Below, in pieces: positions 24,027 through 35,545 of a stretch of 42,677 nucleotides of DNA. Numbering within the stretch: position 1 is the first letter of the stretch; every line of letters starts with the position of its first letter. This DNA is from Kiloniellales bacterium (GTDB lineage Bacteria > Pseudomonadota > Alphaproteobacteria > Kiloniellales > JAKSDN01). The translations under genes were made by a program, and so were the position numbers. The notes under the pieces are model-generated. The model was not told the DNA's origin and did not search any database. It was given only the letters and a program-made list of their open reading frames with translations. The stretch covers positions 1 to 42,677 of the forward strand of contig JASJEC010000039.1 in the NCBI GenBank assembly GCA_030064845.1, in the 5' to 3' direction.

Positions 24027-24353
24027 CTACTCCTCGATGTCGTAGCCCTTGTCCCGCAGGCAGTCGTCAAACGCCTCTTCGTAAGCGCCCTGCTCCACCG
24101 AGAGCCCGTACTCGACCGACAGCCAGGCACCGAGGCCGCCGGTCATCAAAGCGAAGGTTTCCGCTTCATCCGATGCCTCGGCGAGGGCGCACCGGGCCGC
24201 CGCGCGGGCCCGCGCGTCGCAGTGGTCGTAGTCGCCCTGTCCGACGCTGACGGAAGGCGTATAGGACAAGCGGTCCTCCCCCGTACGCGCCACGGCGCAG
24301 GCCGCGAGGAGCAGCGGGAACAGGGTGGCCGCAATGATGGCCCTTTTGTTCAA
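24027..24353 (-). CDS. Small secreted lipoprotein, unknown function
   Basis: The 108-residue precursor has a basic start (NKR), a hydrophobic stretch and a lipobox LAAC with C19 as the lipidated residue, so it should be anchored in the envelope by Lgt/Lsp processing. The mature part is acidic, with cysteines in YDHCDARARAAARC and DDCLRDKGYD that could form disulfides. The start is TTG at 24353, supported by GAGGA at good spacing; there is no ATG in a suitable place. It converges on aceK with 23 bp between stop codons. I do not recognise a domain family. Confidence 0.7.
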   Translation of the reverse strand: MNKRAIIAATLFPLLLAACAVARTGEDRLSYTPSVSVGQGDYDHCDARARAAARCALAEASDEAETFALMTGGLGAWLSVEYGLSVEQGAYEEAFDDCLRDKGYDIEE

Positions 24354-24576
24354 TGCGAGGTCCTCTGCGCACCGAGGCCACCGGGACTGCAGCCATGCGC
24401 CTGCGCGGCTCTCGCCGGATCAAGCGAGTACCCCGGGCAGCTCTTGAATTGGGACCCCAGAGCGGACCCGGGCTGTCCGGGCGCCTGCGCCGGTGCGAGG
24501 ATGAAGGGGACCGCCGCGGGGACGCCATGACTCGAATCAACGAGTGCGCCTCGCCGTCACACCGGGCCCGGGGCGC

Positions 24577-25461
24577 TCAATGGGTCATCAGCACGGGGAT
24601 CTCGGCGTAGCTCAGCACGTGATTGGTGACCCCGCCGGTCAGGGATTCACGGAACGGGCTTTGGGCGTAGGCGCCCATGACCAGAAGGTCGGCGCCGAAG
24701 CGGGCCGCTTCCCTCAGGAAGACGTCGCCCAAGCGATAACTGTCCAGATCCGCTTCGATCAGGGTCGTCGTCAGGCCGTGCCAGCCGACATAGTCGGCCA
24801 GGTCTTGCGCCGAAGGCCGCTCGCTATTCTGGGTCCCCACCGAAAGGATGCCGACTTCGCTGGCGTCCGCGAAGAAACTGCGGGCGATCGCGGCCGCCCG
24901 GGCAGAGAGCGCGCTCCCGTTCCAGGCGATCAGCGGCCGCTTGCCCAGGGAAACCGGCTCGGCCGGCGGCGCGACCAGGACCGGACGTCCCGCCTGGAAC
25001 AAGACGGCGCGCAGCACTTTGCGGACCCGATGGTCGGGGTCGTCGCGCGGCTGCCGGACCACGACCAAATCGAAGACACGGCTCTGCGCCGCCACCGCAT
25101 TGGGGCCGCCCTCGGACATGGCCTTGAAGAAGGCGGTCAGATGTCCGGGGTTCGGCGGCCGCTCGAGAAACGTCGCCTGCATGCTCTGCGCCACCTGTTC
25201 GAAGGCGTGCCGCGCCGACTCGATGCCCGCGCCGCCCTCCTGCTCCGCCCTCTCGAGCAGCGCGAGCACGTCTTGCCCCGGGCGTTCGAGAGAGTCCCGC
25301 GCGTAGAACATGGACTCCGAGGTCAGACGCTCTGCCGGCGGAACCGGGTAAACGCCCACCACGTGGCCGCCGTCTCGCGGCGCGGCCAGAAAGGCCGCCC
25401 GTGCCGCGCAGCGTCCGTGCTGCGTGCTCTCGACAAGCACCATGACCGTTGTCATCGCCAT
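24577..25461 (-). CDS. Universal stress protein with two UspA domains
   Basis: The 294-residue protein has a divergent N-terminal UspA-like half (about 1-150) and a canonical C-terminal half (about 165-294). The second half ends with the nucleotide-binding signature GAYAQSPFRESLTGG, followed by VTNHVL and IPVLMTH. Tandem UspA proteins of this length are common in alphaproteobacteria and respond to envelope, oxidative or starvation stress. ATG at 25461 follows GGAGGG closely; ATG at 25455 is an alternative. It is transcribed away from katG across a 543-bp region, which suggests two stress genes with neighbouring promoters, though no shared site is proved. Confidence 0.88.
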   Translation of the reverse strand: MAMTTVMVLVESTQHGRCAARAAFLAAPRDGGHVVGVYPVPPAERLTSESMFYARDSLERPGQDVLALLERAEQEGGAGIESARHAFEQVAQSMQATFLERPPNPGHLTAFFKAMSEGGPNAVAAQSRVFDLVVVRQPRDDPDHRVRKVLRAVLFQAGRPVLVAPPAEPVSLGKRPLIAWNGSALSARAAAIARSFFADASEVGILSVGTQNSERPSAQDLADYVGWHGLTTTLIEADLDSYRLGDVFLREAARFGADLLVMGAYAQSPFRESLTGGVTNHVLSYAEIPVLMTH

Positions 25462-28164
<2,703 letters not shown>

Positions 28165-28183
28165 TCCCACTGCAGGAGGCTTC

Positions 28184-28210
28184 GGGCGCTGCTGAAGGCC
28201 AGCGGCGCCC
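28184..28210 (+). terminator. GC-rich hairpin after katG
   Basis: GGGCGC (28184-28189) pairs with GCGCCC (28205-28210), and an inner CTG/CAG can extend the stem. It lies 19 bp past the katG stop, between convergent katG and dgdA. No T-run follows, so it is a weak terminator or transcript-end stabiliser. Confidence 0.35.
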
Positions 28211-28299
28211 GAGCGCCTTCTCTGGAACGAGAGCGCGTCTCGGCCCTCGCCGGGGCGCCTTGCAGGCCGCAGGTCGGGGAAACCTGCGCTTCTACCTGT

Positions 28300-29580
28300 T
28301 CACGTCGTGGCGCATTCGCCCAAGGCCTGATCGAAGATAGCCATGGCCCTGTCGACCTCGTCCCGGGTCGCGGTCAAGGGGGGCGCTATCCTAAACACGC
28401 TCGCCATCGAGCGCCGGCCGATGTTCAAACAGGCGCCGAGCTCGAGACAGCGCTGGCTTATCGCCATGCCGGCTTCCAGCGCCGGAGTCTTGGCACGGCG
28501 GTCGCTCACCAGCTCGACACCGAGCAGCAGGCCCCGCCCCCGGACGTCGCCGATGATCGGGTGACGTTGTTGAAGATCGCGGAGCTGGTCTTTCAGATAC
28601 CCGCCGAGATCCCGCGCCCTTTCGGCCAAGCGGTCTCGCATGACGATCTCCACGACCTTACGGCCGACCGCCGCCGGGAGAGGGTCGGCGGCGTGGGTGG
28701 TGTAGAAGAGGAAGCCCTTGTCGTGGCAGTGCCGCTCGATCTCGCTCGTGGTGATCGTCGCGGCCAGGGGCATGCCGGCCCCGAGCGTTTTCGAAAGATT
28801 GAGAATATCGGGAACGACGCCGTCGCGTTCGAAGGCGAAGTTGTCACCCGTCCGCCCCATGCCGGTCTGCGCTTCATCGAGGATCAGCAGCATGTTGCGT
28901 TCGCGCGCCTTTTCCTGCAGCGCGCAGAGATAGCCCTCCGGTAGCTCGATGATGCCGCCCGAGCTGAGGATCGGCTCGACGATGACCGCCGCCAGTTGGC
29001 CGGTGCTCTGGCGATCGATCATTTCCCAGCCGAACTCGAACTCCGCTTGCCAGTCATAGTCGCCGTCACGATTGAACGGCGAGCGATAGGCATGGGGCGT
29101 CGGCAGGGTCAGGACGCCGGGAAGAGTCGGGCCGTGGCCCCGGCGGCCGCCGGAATAGGTCGTCGCGGCCGCGCCCCCGGTCACGCCGTGCCACGAACGA
29201 TCGAAAGCCACGACCTCGAAGCCACCGGTATAGGTCTTGGCGATTCGAAGCGCAGCCTCGTTCGACTCCCCTCCGGTCGAGAGGGGAAGCACCCGGTCGA
29301 GACCATCGGGAAGCATGGCGACGAGCGCGTCGGCGAAGTCGATCACCGGACCGGACAGAAAACTGCTGTGGAGATGATCGAGTTCGGCCACCATCTCCCG
29401 CACCGCGGCGACGATCTCGGGATGGCCGTGGCCGAGAATGGCGCTCATCTGGCCCGAGGTGAAGTCGAGGATCTCTCGGCCGTCGCGGTCGTAGATGCAG
29501 GAGCCCGCGGCCCGCACGATGCATTGGTCGGCGAAGTCTCCGCCATAGCGGAACACCCGACTGCGCTCGCGTTCGTTCAT
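28300..29580 (-). CDS. dgdA: 2,2-dialkylglycine decarboxylase (PLP, class III aminotransferase fold)
   Basis: The 426-residue enzyme matches the dialkylglycine decarboxylase of Burkholderia in length and along its sequence. Key residues appear with a constant offset of about eight from that protein: Q44 (SGQMSA), S72, W130 (RSWHG), D235 (LDEAQTG), PLP-binding K264 (LSKTLGAG) and R397 (FRIAPP). It decarboxylates 2-aminoisobutyrate or isovaline and passes the amino group to pyruvate. ATG at 29580 begins MNERERS and has AAGGA upstream; a longer frame to 29661 is less likely. The usual regulator DgdR is not adjacent. A second class III aminotransferase is divergent from it, so both may serve use of unusual amines or amino acids. 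Confidence 0.87.
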   Translation of the reverse strand: MNERERSRVFRYGGDFADQCIVRAAGSCIYDRDGREILDFTSGQMSAILGHGHPEIVAAVREMVAELDHLHSSFLSGPVIDFADALVAMLPDGLDRVLPLSTGGESNEAALRIAKTYTGGFEVVAFDRSWHGVTGGAAATTYSGGRRGHGPTLPGVLTLPTPHAYRSPFNRDGDYDWQAEFEFGWEMIDRQSTGQLAAVIVEPILSSGGIIELPEGYLCALQEKARERNMLLILDEAQTGMGRTGDNFAFERDGVVPDILNLSKTLGAGMPLAATITTSEIERHCHDKGFLFYTTHAADPLPAAVGRKVVEIVMRDRLAERARDLGGYLKDQLRDLQQRHPIIGDVRGRGLLLGVELVSDRRAKTPALEAGMAISQRCLELGACLNIGRRSMASVFRIAPPLTATRDEVDRAMAIFDQALGECATT

Positions 29581-29900
29581 CGCCCGTCGTCCTTCGTCCT
29601 CGACATAAGCGCACGATGCGCCCTTATCGCACGTGACCCTGCTGCGGAGCGTAGCCGCCACGTGCCTGGGAATCCATGACGCCGATCTTAGCCGCGAAAC
29701 ATCTGTTCTGAGCGAGACAAGACCGACCGGCTATTCCCGGGGGAGGGGCCGAGGCGCGGAATTCCCGCAACCTCGCGCTCTTTGCCGGAGACAGAACGGG
29801 CTTCCAGGCGCGCGGAAAGCTGGTCAAGATGCGCAGAGACCTATAAGGGCCGACGAAGCGCGGCTCGGCGCAGCGGCGGGACGAGAGGGAGAGGACCGAG
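29581..29900. other. Divergent promoter region between the two aminotransferase genes
   Basis: These 320 bp hold no gene. Two CACGTG hexamers (29630-29635 and 29659-29664), 29 bp apart, form a possible tandem operator on the dgdA side. The right side carries GAGAGGGAGAGGA, the ribosome-binding tract of the gene starting at 29901. Confidence 0.4.
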
Positions 29901-31304
29901 ATGACAGGGAACTTTGCCGCCTACGACACCGAGGACCTCTGGCGAAAGGACCGCGACCACTACATCCATCCCTGGACCGACTTCTCCGTCTTCAAGGAGG
30001 TCGGGTCCGACGTGATTGCGGAATCCGAGGGTATCTACGTCTACGACGCCGAGGGCCAGCGCTACATCGATGGCATCGGCGGCCTCTGGTGCGTCAACAT
30101 CGGCTACGGGCGCGACGAGATGGCCCAGGCCATCGCCGATCAGGTACGGCGCATTCCCTACTACTCCACGTTCACGCACCTGACCACGCCACCGGCCGCC
30201 GAGCTGGCGGCCAAGCTTGCCGAGTTGGCCCCCGGCCCACTTAACCGCGTGTTCTACGGCACCGGCGGCTCCATGGCCAACGACACGGCGGTACGCATCG
30301 CCCACTTCTACTTCAACCGCCTGGGCAAGCCCGAGAAGAAGCACGTCATCTCGCGGGTCGATGGCTACCACGGCAGCACCTACCTCGCCGCCTCGATCAC
30401 CGGCGTGATGTTCGACCGGATCGGCTTCGACGTGGTCGAGGACACGATCCACCACGTCTCGCCGCCCAACTGCTACCGCCGCCCCGAAGGCATGAGCCCG
30501 GAGGCCTTCTGCGACCACCTGGTCGAGGAGTTCGAAGGCAAGATCCTGGAGATCGGCCCGGAGAAGGTTGCCTGCTTCTTCGCCGAGCCGATCATGGGCG
30601 CCGGCGGCGTGATCGTGGCCCCGCCGGGCTATCACCGCCGCATGCTCGAGGTCTGCCGAAAGTACGAGGTACTCTATATCTCCGACGAGGTGGTGACCGG
30701 CTTCGGCCGCCTGGGCCACTTCTTCGCCTCGGAGCCGGTCTTCGACATCGTCCCGGACATGATCACCAGCGCCAAGGGCATCACCTCGGGCTATCTGCCG
30801 CTCTCGGCGACCCTCCTGTCCGACGAGATCTACGAGGTGATCTCGGTGCCCCAGGCCGAAGGCGCGCTCTTCACCCACGGCTTCACCTATTCGGGGCATC
30901 CCGTGTGCTGCGCCGCCGCGCTCAAGAACATCGAGATCATGGAGCGCGAGGATATCTGCGGCCATGTCCGCGAGGTCGGCCCCTACTTCGAGGAGCGACT
31001 GGCCGGACTCAAGGACCTGCCGCTGGTTGGCGACGTGCGCGGCAGCCATTTCATGATGTGCGTCGAGAACGTCGCCGACAAGGAGAGCAAGGAGATCCTC
31101 GACCCCAAGATACTGATCGGCAACCGCATCGCCCGCTTCGCCCAGGAGCGCGGCCTGATCGTGCGGCCGATCGCCCACCTCAACGTGCTCTCGCCGCCGC
31201 TCACCATGACCCGCGGCCAGATCGACACGACGGTCGACATCCTGGCCGAGAGCATCGAGGCGGCGGCCCGGGAACTCCGCGAACAGGGCCTGTGGCAGGG
31301 CTGA
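29901..31304 (+). CDS. Class III omega-aminotransferase (putrescine/beta-alanine type)
   Basis: The 467-residue PLP enzyme has the class III signature: YGTGGSMANDTA (about 119-130), RVDGYHGST (about 152-160), SDEVVTGFGR with D262, and Schiff-base lysine K292 in TSAKGITSGY. It resembles SpuC-like putrescine-pyruvate and beta-alanine/taurine-pyruvate aminotransferases; the exact amino donor cannot be decided from sequence. It acts in the cytoplasm, probably in polyamine or omega-amino-acid breakdown. ATG at 29901 is preceded by GAGAGGA. The 3' end overlaps the next gene by 13 bp, so translation may be coupled. No aldehyde dehydrogenase or amine transporter is adjacent, which weakens a specific pathway call. 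Confidence 0.9.
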   Translation: MTGNFAAYDTEDLWRKDRDHYIHPWTDFSVFKEVGSDVIAESEGIYVYDAEGQRYIDGIGGLWCVNIGYGRDEMAQAIADQVRRIPYYSTFTHLTTPPAAELAAKLAELAPGPLNRVFYGTGGSMANDTAVRIAHFYFNRLGKPEKKHVISRVDGYHGSTYLAASITGVMFDRIGFDVVEDTIHHVSPPNCYRRPEGMSPEAFCDHLVEEFEGKILEIGPEKVACFFAEPIMGAGGVIVAPPGYHRRMLEVCRKYEVLYISDEVVTGFGRLGHFFASEPVFDIVPDMITSAKGITSGYLPLSATLLSDEIYEVISVPQAEGALFTHGFTYSGHPVCCAAALKNIEIMEREDICGHVREVGPYFEERLAGLKDLPLVGDVRGSHFMMCVENVADKESKEILDPKILIGNRIARFAQERGLIVRPIAHLNVLSPPLTMTRGQIDTTVDILAESIEAAARELREQGLWQG

Positions 31305-33511
31305 CCCCGCCACCGCAGGCCGCCGAGGCTCTCGACCGGGCCACGGCGGCGCTGAATCGCGGCGACCGGACGCAGGCGCAGCGGCTGAGCGCCGAGGCCT
31401 ACAGGCTCGGGCGGGGGCACCCCGAGATCCTGCTGCGCCACGCGGGGATCCTGGGCGCGTGCGGAGCCATCGACGACAGCCGGAGGGTCTACGAGGAATT
31501 GCTCGCGATCGCGCCCGGACACGGCGGCGCCCTGGCCGGGCTTGGCGCCCTGCTGGCCGCCGAGGGCCGCCACGACGAGGCGGTCGCGCACCTGGAGCAG
31601 AGCCGCGCCCAGCAACCCGGGTCGCTCGAGATCGCCTTTCAGCTGGCCAACGCGCTGCGCCAGGCGGGACGGCTCGAAGAAGCGGCGGAAGAATACCAGG
31701 CGATGCTGGCGCGGGCGCCCCAGCTGGTGCCGGTGCAGATCAACCTGGGCGCCCTGCTGCTCACGCTCGGCCGCGCGGGCGAAGCCCTGGCCGTGTTGCG
31801 GCAGGCCGCCCGCGCGGCCCCGTCGCACCCCTTCGTCTGGAGCAACCTGGCGGCGGCACATCTCCTGGTGGGCGATCTGGAGCCGGCGGTCTCGGCCGCG
31901 CGCCGGGCGGTCGAACTGGCCCCGGAGAACCCGCAGGCCCGGGTGACCCTGGGAAACGCCCTGAGCGCGCTGAAGCGCCCGGCCGAGGCCCGGGCCTGTT
32001 TCGACGCCGCGCTCGAGCGGGATCCGGAAAACCGCGAAGCGCTGATCGCGCTCGCCAACGTGGCCGACGCGGCCGACGACTTCGAGACCGCGGTCGATTT
32101 CTTCCAGCGCGCGCTCACGCTGTCGCCGCAAGACCCCTGCACGCTGGGCAGCCTCTACATGCTGCTCCGGCGGACCTGCCGCTGGGCCGAGGCGGAGGAA
32201 GCCGGTGCGCGCCTCGACCGCCTGCCCTTCGCCACCAGCAATACGCCGGCCGAACCGGTCATGACCAGCGTTACCCGGTCACCCGACACGGCCCGCAACT
32301 TCGCGGTGGCGCGTGCCTGGGGACGGTCCATCGAGGAGAAGATGGGCCGAAACCGATCAAGCCCGCCGGCGGGTCCCAGAGAGCGGCTCACCATCGGCTA
32401 CCTCTCCTACGACCTCCGCGACCACGCGATCGGCCAACTGGTCCGCTCTCTCTTCTCGCAGCACGCGCGCGACGGCTTCCGGATCCTGGGGTTCTCCTAC
32501 GGCCCAAACGACGGGAGTCCCTATCGCCGGCACTTCGAGCAGAGCTTCGACCGCTTCATCGACCTCGCGCCGATCAGCCACGAGGCGGCCGCCGCCGCGA
32601 TCCGGGACGAGGGCGTCGACATCCTGGTCGACCTGACCGGCCACACCAAGGGGAACCGGCTCGAGATCTGCGCCCTGCGTCCGGCCCCGCTGCAGGTCAC
32701 CTGGTTGGGCTTCCCCGGCACCACCGGCGCCGCTTTCATCGACTACATCCTGACCGACAGAGTCCTGACCCGGCAGGACGAAGAGCGGTGCTACAGCGAG
32801 GCGCCGGTCTTCCTGCCCCACAGCTACCAGGCCAACGACCGCTGGCAGGAGATCGCCGCCGACGCCGGCCGTCGCGCCGACCACGGCCTGCCCGAGGGCG
32901 CCTTTGTCTTCGCCGCGCTGGTCAACAGCTACAAGATCGACGCGCCGATCTTCGACTGCTGGATGCGCATCCTGAAGGCCGTGCCGGGCAGCGTTCTCTG
33001 GCTGCTCTGCCGGCTCGAGACGGTCATTGCGCGGCTGCGCGCGGCGGCCACCGAGCGGGGGATCGATCCCGAGCGCCTGGTCTTCGCCCCCTTCGTCGCC
33101 AAGGCCAACCACCTCGCCCGTCTGGCGCACGCGGACCTCGCCCTCGACACGCGGGTCTACACCGGGCACACGACGACCAGCGACTGTCTCTTCGCCGGTC
33201 TGCCGGTCGTGACCGCCGAGGGCCGCCACTTCGCGTCGCGGGTCTCCGAGAGCCTGCTGCGCGCCGTCGGGCTGCCGCAGCTGGTTGCGGCCGACCTCGA
33301 TGCCTACGAAAGCCTGGCCCTGGATCTCGCGCGCGACGCCGAGGCACTCGCAAGGGAACGCCGGATGCTGGCGGAGAAGCGGCTGACGACACCGCTGTTC
33401 GACACCGAGCGGACGGCCCGGGACCTGGAGCGGGCCTATCGCGCCATGTGGGCCCGCGCCGAGCGGGGCGAGCCGCCCGCGCCGATCGATTTGACTCTCA
33501 GCGGCCCTTGA
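31292..33511 (+). CDS. TPR / SPINDLY-type O-linked GlcNAc transferase-like protein (GT41)
   Basis: The 739-residue soluble protein has an N-terminal TPR array (about 6-305, roughly eight repeats) and a GT41 catalytic region (about 365-730). Motifs shared with eukaryotic O-GlcNAc transferase are visible: LSYDLRDHAIGQL with the active-site-type histidine, LQVTWLGFPGTTG, NSYKID with the conserved lysine, and HTTTSDCLFAGLPVVT followed by ASRVSESLL. It should transfer a sugar from a nucleotide donor to protein serine/threonine; whether this is GlcNAc, fucose or another sugar is unknown. I chose GTG at 31292, which overlaps the aminotransferase by 13 bp, because the TPR sequence starts right after it and no ATG exists until well inside the repeats. 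Its 3' end overlaps the convergent crotonase gene by 14 bp. Confidence 0.85.
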   Translation: MAGLTPPPQAAEALDRATAALNRGDRTQAQRLSAEAYRLGRGHPEILLRHAGILGACGAIDDSRRVYEELLAIAPGHGGALAGLGALLAAEGRHDEAVAHLEQSRAQQPGSLEIAFQLANALRQAGRLEEAAEEYQAMLARAPQLVPVQINLGALLLTLGRAGEALAVLRQAARAAPSHPFVWSNLAAAHLLVGDLEPAVSAARRAVELAPENPQARVTLGNALSALKRPAEARACFDAALERDPENREALIALANVADAADDFETAVDFFQRALTLSPQDPCTLGSLYMLLRRTCRWAEAEEAGARLDRLPFATSNTPAEPVMTSVTRSPDTARNFAVARAWGRSIEEKMGRNRSSPPAGPRERLTIGYLSYDLRDHAIGQLVRSLFSQHARDGFRILGFSYGPNDGSPYRRHFEQSFDRFIDLAPISHEAAAAAIRDEGVDILVDLTGHTKGNRLEICALRPAPLQVTWLGFPGTTGAAFIDYILTDRVLTRQDEERCYSEAPVFLPHSYQANDRWQEIAADAGRRADHGLPEGAFVFAALVNSYKIDAPIFDCWMRILKAVPGSVLWLLCRLETVIARLRAAATERGIDPERLVFAPFVAKANHLARLAHADLALDTRVYTGHTTTSDCLFAGLPVVTAEGRHFASRVSESLLRAVGLPQLVAADLDAYESLALDLARDAEALARERRMLAEKRLTTPLFDTERTARDLERAYRAMWARAERGEPPAPIDLTLSGP

Positions 33512-34295
33512 AGCGGGGCAGACGCTTCTCGTTGAAGGCGGCGATGCCCTCGCGGCGGTCGTCGGTATCGATCAGCGTGTAGTAACGCTCAAGCTCGAGC
33601 GCCAGGCCCTTTTTCAGCGGCAGGTCGAGCGCCCCGGCCGCGGCGCGGCGTACCGCCGCCACTGCGAGCGGGGCGTTGCCGGCGATCTTCGCGGCCGTCC
33701 TTAGCGTCGCATCAAGCAGGTCCTCGGGTGCGTAGAGACGGTTGATCAGCCCCCAGCTCAAGGCGTCCTCGGCGCCGAAGGGGGCGCCGGTCATGAGCAG
33801 TTCCCGGGCCCGGCCCGGCCCCACGGCGCGGGTCAGGTTCTGGGTCCCGCCGATCCCCGGAATGATGCCCAGGGTGACCTCGGTGAAGGCAAAGCGCGCG
33901 CTGGTCGACGCATAGGCGAAGTCGCAGGCCAGCACGAGTTCCAGCCCGCCGCCGAAAGCCGCGCCGTTGACCGCCGCGATGGTCGGCAGGGGGCTCTCCA
34001 TGATGGCGTAGGCCATGGCCTCGAAAATCTGGTGCTGGCGGCGCCAGGCCCCCTCCGACATGCCCTTGCGTTCCTTGAGGTCCGCGCCGGCGCAGAAGGC
34101 CCGGTCGCCCCGGCCAGTCAGGACCACGACCCGGATGTCGTCGCCGGCGCCGGCGAGGCCTTGCCAGAGATTCACCAGCTCCTCGGCCATGACCGTGTTG
34201 AACGCGTTGGCCGCCTCGGGCCGGTTGAGCCGGACCAGAAGGACCTTGTCGGTACGGCGTTCGACCGAGAGCGTGGCGTAGTCGGTGGCCGTCAT
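33498..34295 (-). CDS. Enoyl-CoA hydratase/isomerase family protein (crotonase)
   Basis: The 265-residue protein has the crotonase fold. The oxyanion-hole segment AFCAGADL (67-74) and the second one GAAFGGG (111-117) are present, as are both catalytic glutamates, E119 (GGGLEL) and E139 (FTEVTLG), so hydratase activity is expected. The sequence is closest in feel to methylglutaconyl-CoA hydratase and general enoyl-CoA hydratases, but the substrate is not decided. It is cytoplasmic. Its stop overlaps the convergent GT41 gene. Upstream lies a truncated hydrolase remnant, so it is probably transcribed alone. Confidence 0.88.
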   Translation of the reverse strand: MTATDYATLSVERRTDKVLLVRLNRPEAANAFNTVMAEELVNLWQGLAGAGDDIRVVVLTGRGDRAFCAGADLKERKGMSEGAWRRQHQIFEAMAYAIMESPLPTIAAVNGAAFGGGLELVLACDFAYASTSARFAFTEVTLGIIPGIGGTQNLTRAVGPGRARELLMTGAPFGAEDALSWGLINRLYAPEDLLDATLRTAAKIAGNAPLAVAAVRRAAAGALDLPLKKGLALELERYYTLIDTDDRREGIAAFNEKRLPRFKGR

Positions 34296-34351
34296 GGATA
34301 CGCCCCCGCCGCTGTCACCCGGCGCGCCTTCGACGGCCCGCCTGGAGGGGA

Positions 34352-34480
34352 TTAGAAGTCGCGCGTCTCGCCCGGCTTCATCACGATGATATCGACCGGA
34401 TGGCCCCCGAGTGCTTTCTTCAAGGCTTCCGGCGTGCCCGTCAAGGGTGGAAGTTCTTTATAGTGCATGGGCACGACCGT
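34352..34480 (-). pseudogene. C-terminal remnant of a metallo-beta-lactamase-fold hydrolase
   Basis: The minus strand encodes TVVPMHYKELPPL, then GTPEALKKAL, then VDIIVMKPGETRDF and a TAA stop (34352-34354). This matches the C-terminal 40 or so residues of UPF0173/UlaG-like metal-dependent hydrolases, including the conserved P-M-H-Y metal-site motif. A TAG (34481-34483) directly precedes it in frame and the DUF547 gene begins 30 bp away, so the first four-fifths of the gene is missing. It is a relic, not an expressed enzyme. Confidence 0.7.
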
Positions 34481-34510
34481 CTATGGAGCGCGACAGGTGC
34501 AAGCCTCGCC

Positions 34511-35401
34511 TCAACTCCCTTTGCGTGGCGCGGCGTCGTTCAGATCCCAATTGTAGCGGTCGTCGTCGATCGAGGTGACTTCGGCAAGCTCTGCCTTCAG
34601 ATCCTCGTCCGCGTAGCGTTTCAGGTGGGCGATGACGCCGGCGTCGTTGCCGCCGAAATCGGCCTGGAACCAATCGTAGATGCTGGAGACGACTAGCCGG
34701 CCGTCGCGCACCTCTGCGCCGCGCGGGTGGTTGACGTAGGCCCGGGCCCCGGCGTCGAGATATTCTTCGGCGTTCTGCGCGGTCACCGCCTCAGCCTGCA
34801 GGTTGGGGCAGCCGATCGAGGCGCAGTTGACCGCGTAGTGGATCCGCGGATCCCGCCAGATCGGGCGCAGGATGCGGTGCTCGATGTCGTCCAGGGTCAG
34901 CGCCTCGCCCTCGACCGTGATCAGCTCTGCGCCCCAGGGACCGTCGGCGAAGAACCCCGGCGAGATGTCGATGTCCCGGATGCTCTCGACCGGATAACTG
35001 TCGAGCACCACCTTGACCGTCAGCGCATTGTAGATGTTGATCCAATAGGCCTGCTGCTGATCCCGGTTGAAGCGGCTGATCGGCGTCCCGGCCAGGCGGC
35101 CGAGGTAGGCCTCCAGCGCTTCGCGGTCCTGATCACTTACCTGGCCGTAGGCAAAGCGGTTGACGCCATCGTCGTGCTCGCTGACGTAAGCTTTTAGGAA
35201 ACGGTCCCAGGCGCCGTGATCGATCTCGGCGGTCGCGCCCGCGTCATGGGCGGTCCAGCGGTCCCAGAGCTCGGCGCTGGGCGCCGCCTGCGGGCTGCTC
35301 GCCGTGATCGCCCAGATGACAGCGGCGAGCGCGGCGAGGCTCGACAGCCAGGCGGCCTGTTGGAGCGGCGCGTAAAGCTTCGATGTCGTCAATCGGCCCA
35401 T
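34511..35401 (-). CDS. DUF547 domain protein, membrane-anchored
   Basis: The 296-residue protein has an N-terminal hydrophobic segment (about 14-33) acting as a signal anchor, then the DUF547 domain with its typical motifs YWINIYNALTVKVVLD (about 115-130) and HYAVNCASIGCPNL (about 184-197). The family is widespread in proteobacteria and also in plants. Its biochemical role is unknown; the conserved Cys pair suggests a redox or metal-linked function, but that is only a guess. ATG at 35401 follows GGGGAG; an earlier in-frame ATG at 35443 is less likely. It lies 144 bp after the zinc alcohol dehydrogenase gene on the same strand. Confidence 0.85.
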   Translation of the reverse strand: MGRLTTSKLYAPLQQAAWLSSLAALAAVIWAITASSPQAAPSAELWDRWTAHDAGATAEIDHGAWDRFLKAYVSEHDDGVNRFAYGQVSDQDREALEAYLGRLAGTPISRFNRDQQQAYWINIYNALTVKVVLDSYPVESIRDIDISPGFFADGPWGAELITVEGEALTLDDIEHRILRPIWRDPRIHYAVNCASIGCPNLQAEAVTAQNAEEYLDAGARAYVNHPRGAEVRDGRLVVSSIYDWFQADFGGNDAGVIAHLKRYADEDLKAELAEVTSIDDDRYNWDLNDAAPRKGS

Positions 35402-35545
35402 GAACTGTTCTCCCCTTTCGAGAGCCCCAGACGGCGGCGGCACGTTCTCGCGCCGATGCGCGGCGACTATGGATGAGATGGTGCGCGGCCGGGCGAGGGG
35501 AAGTCACGTTTGGCGCACGGGCGCGTGAGCGGCCCCGGGGCCCCA

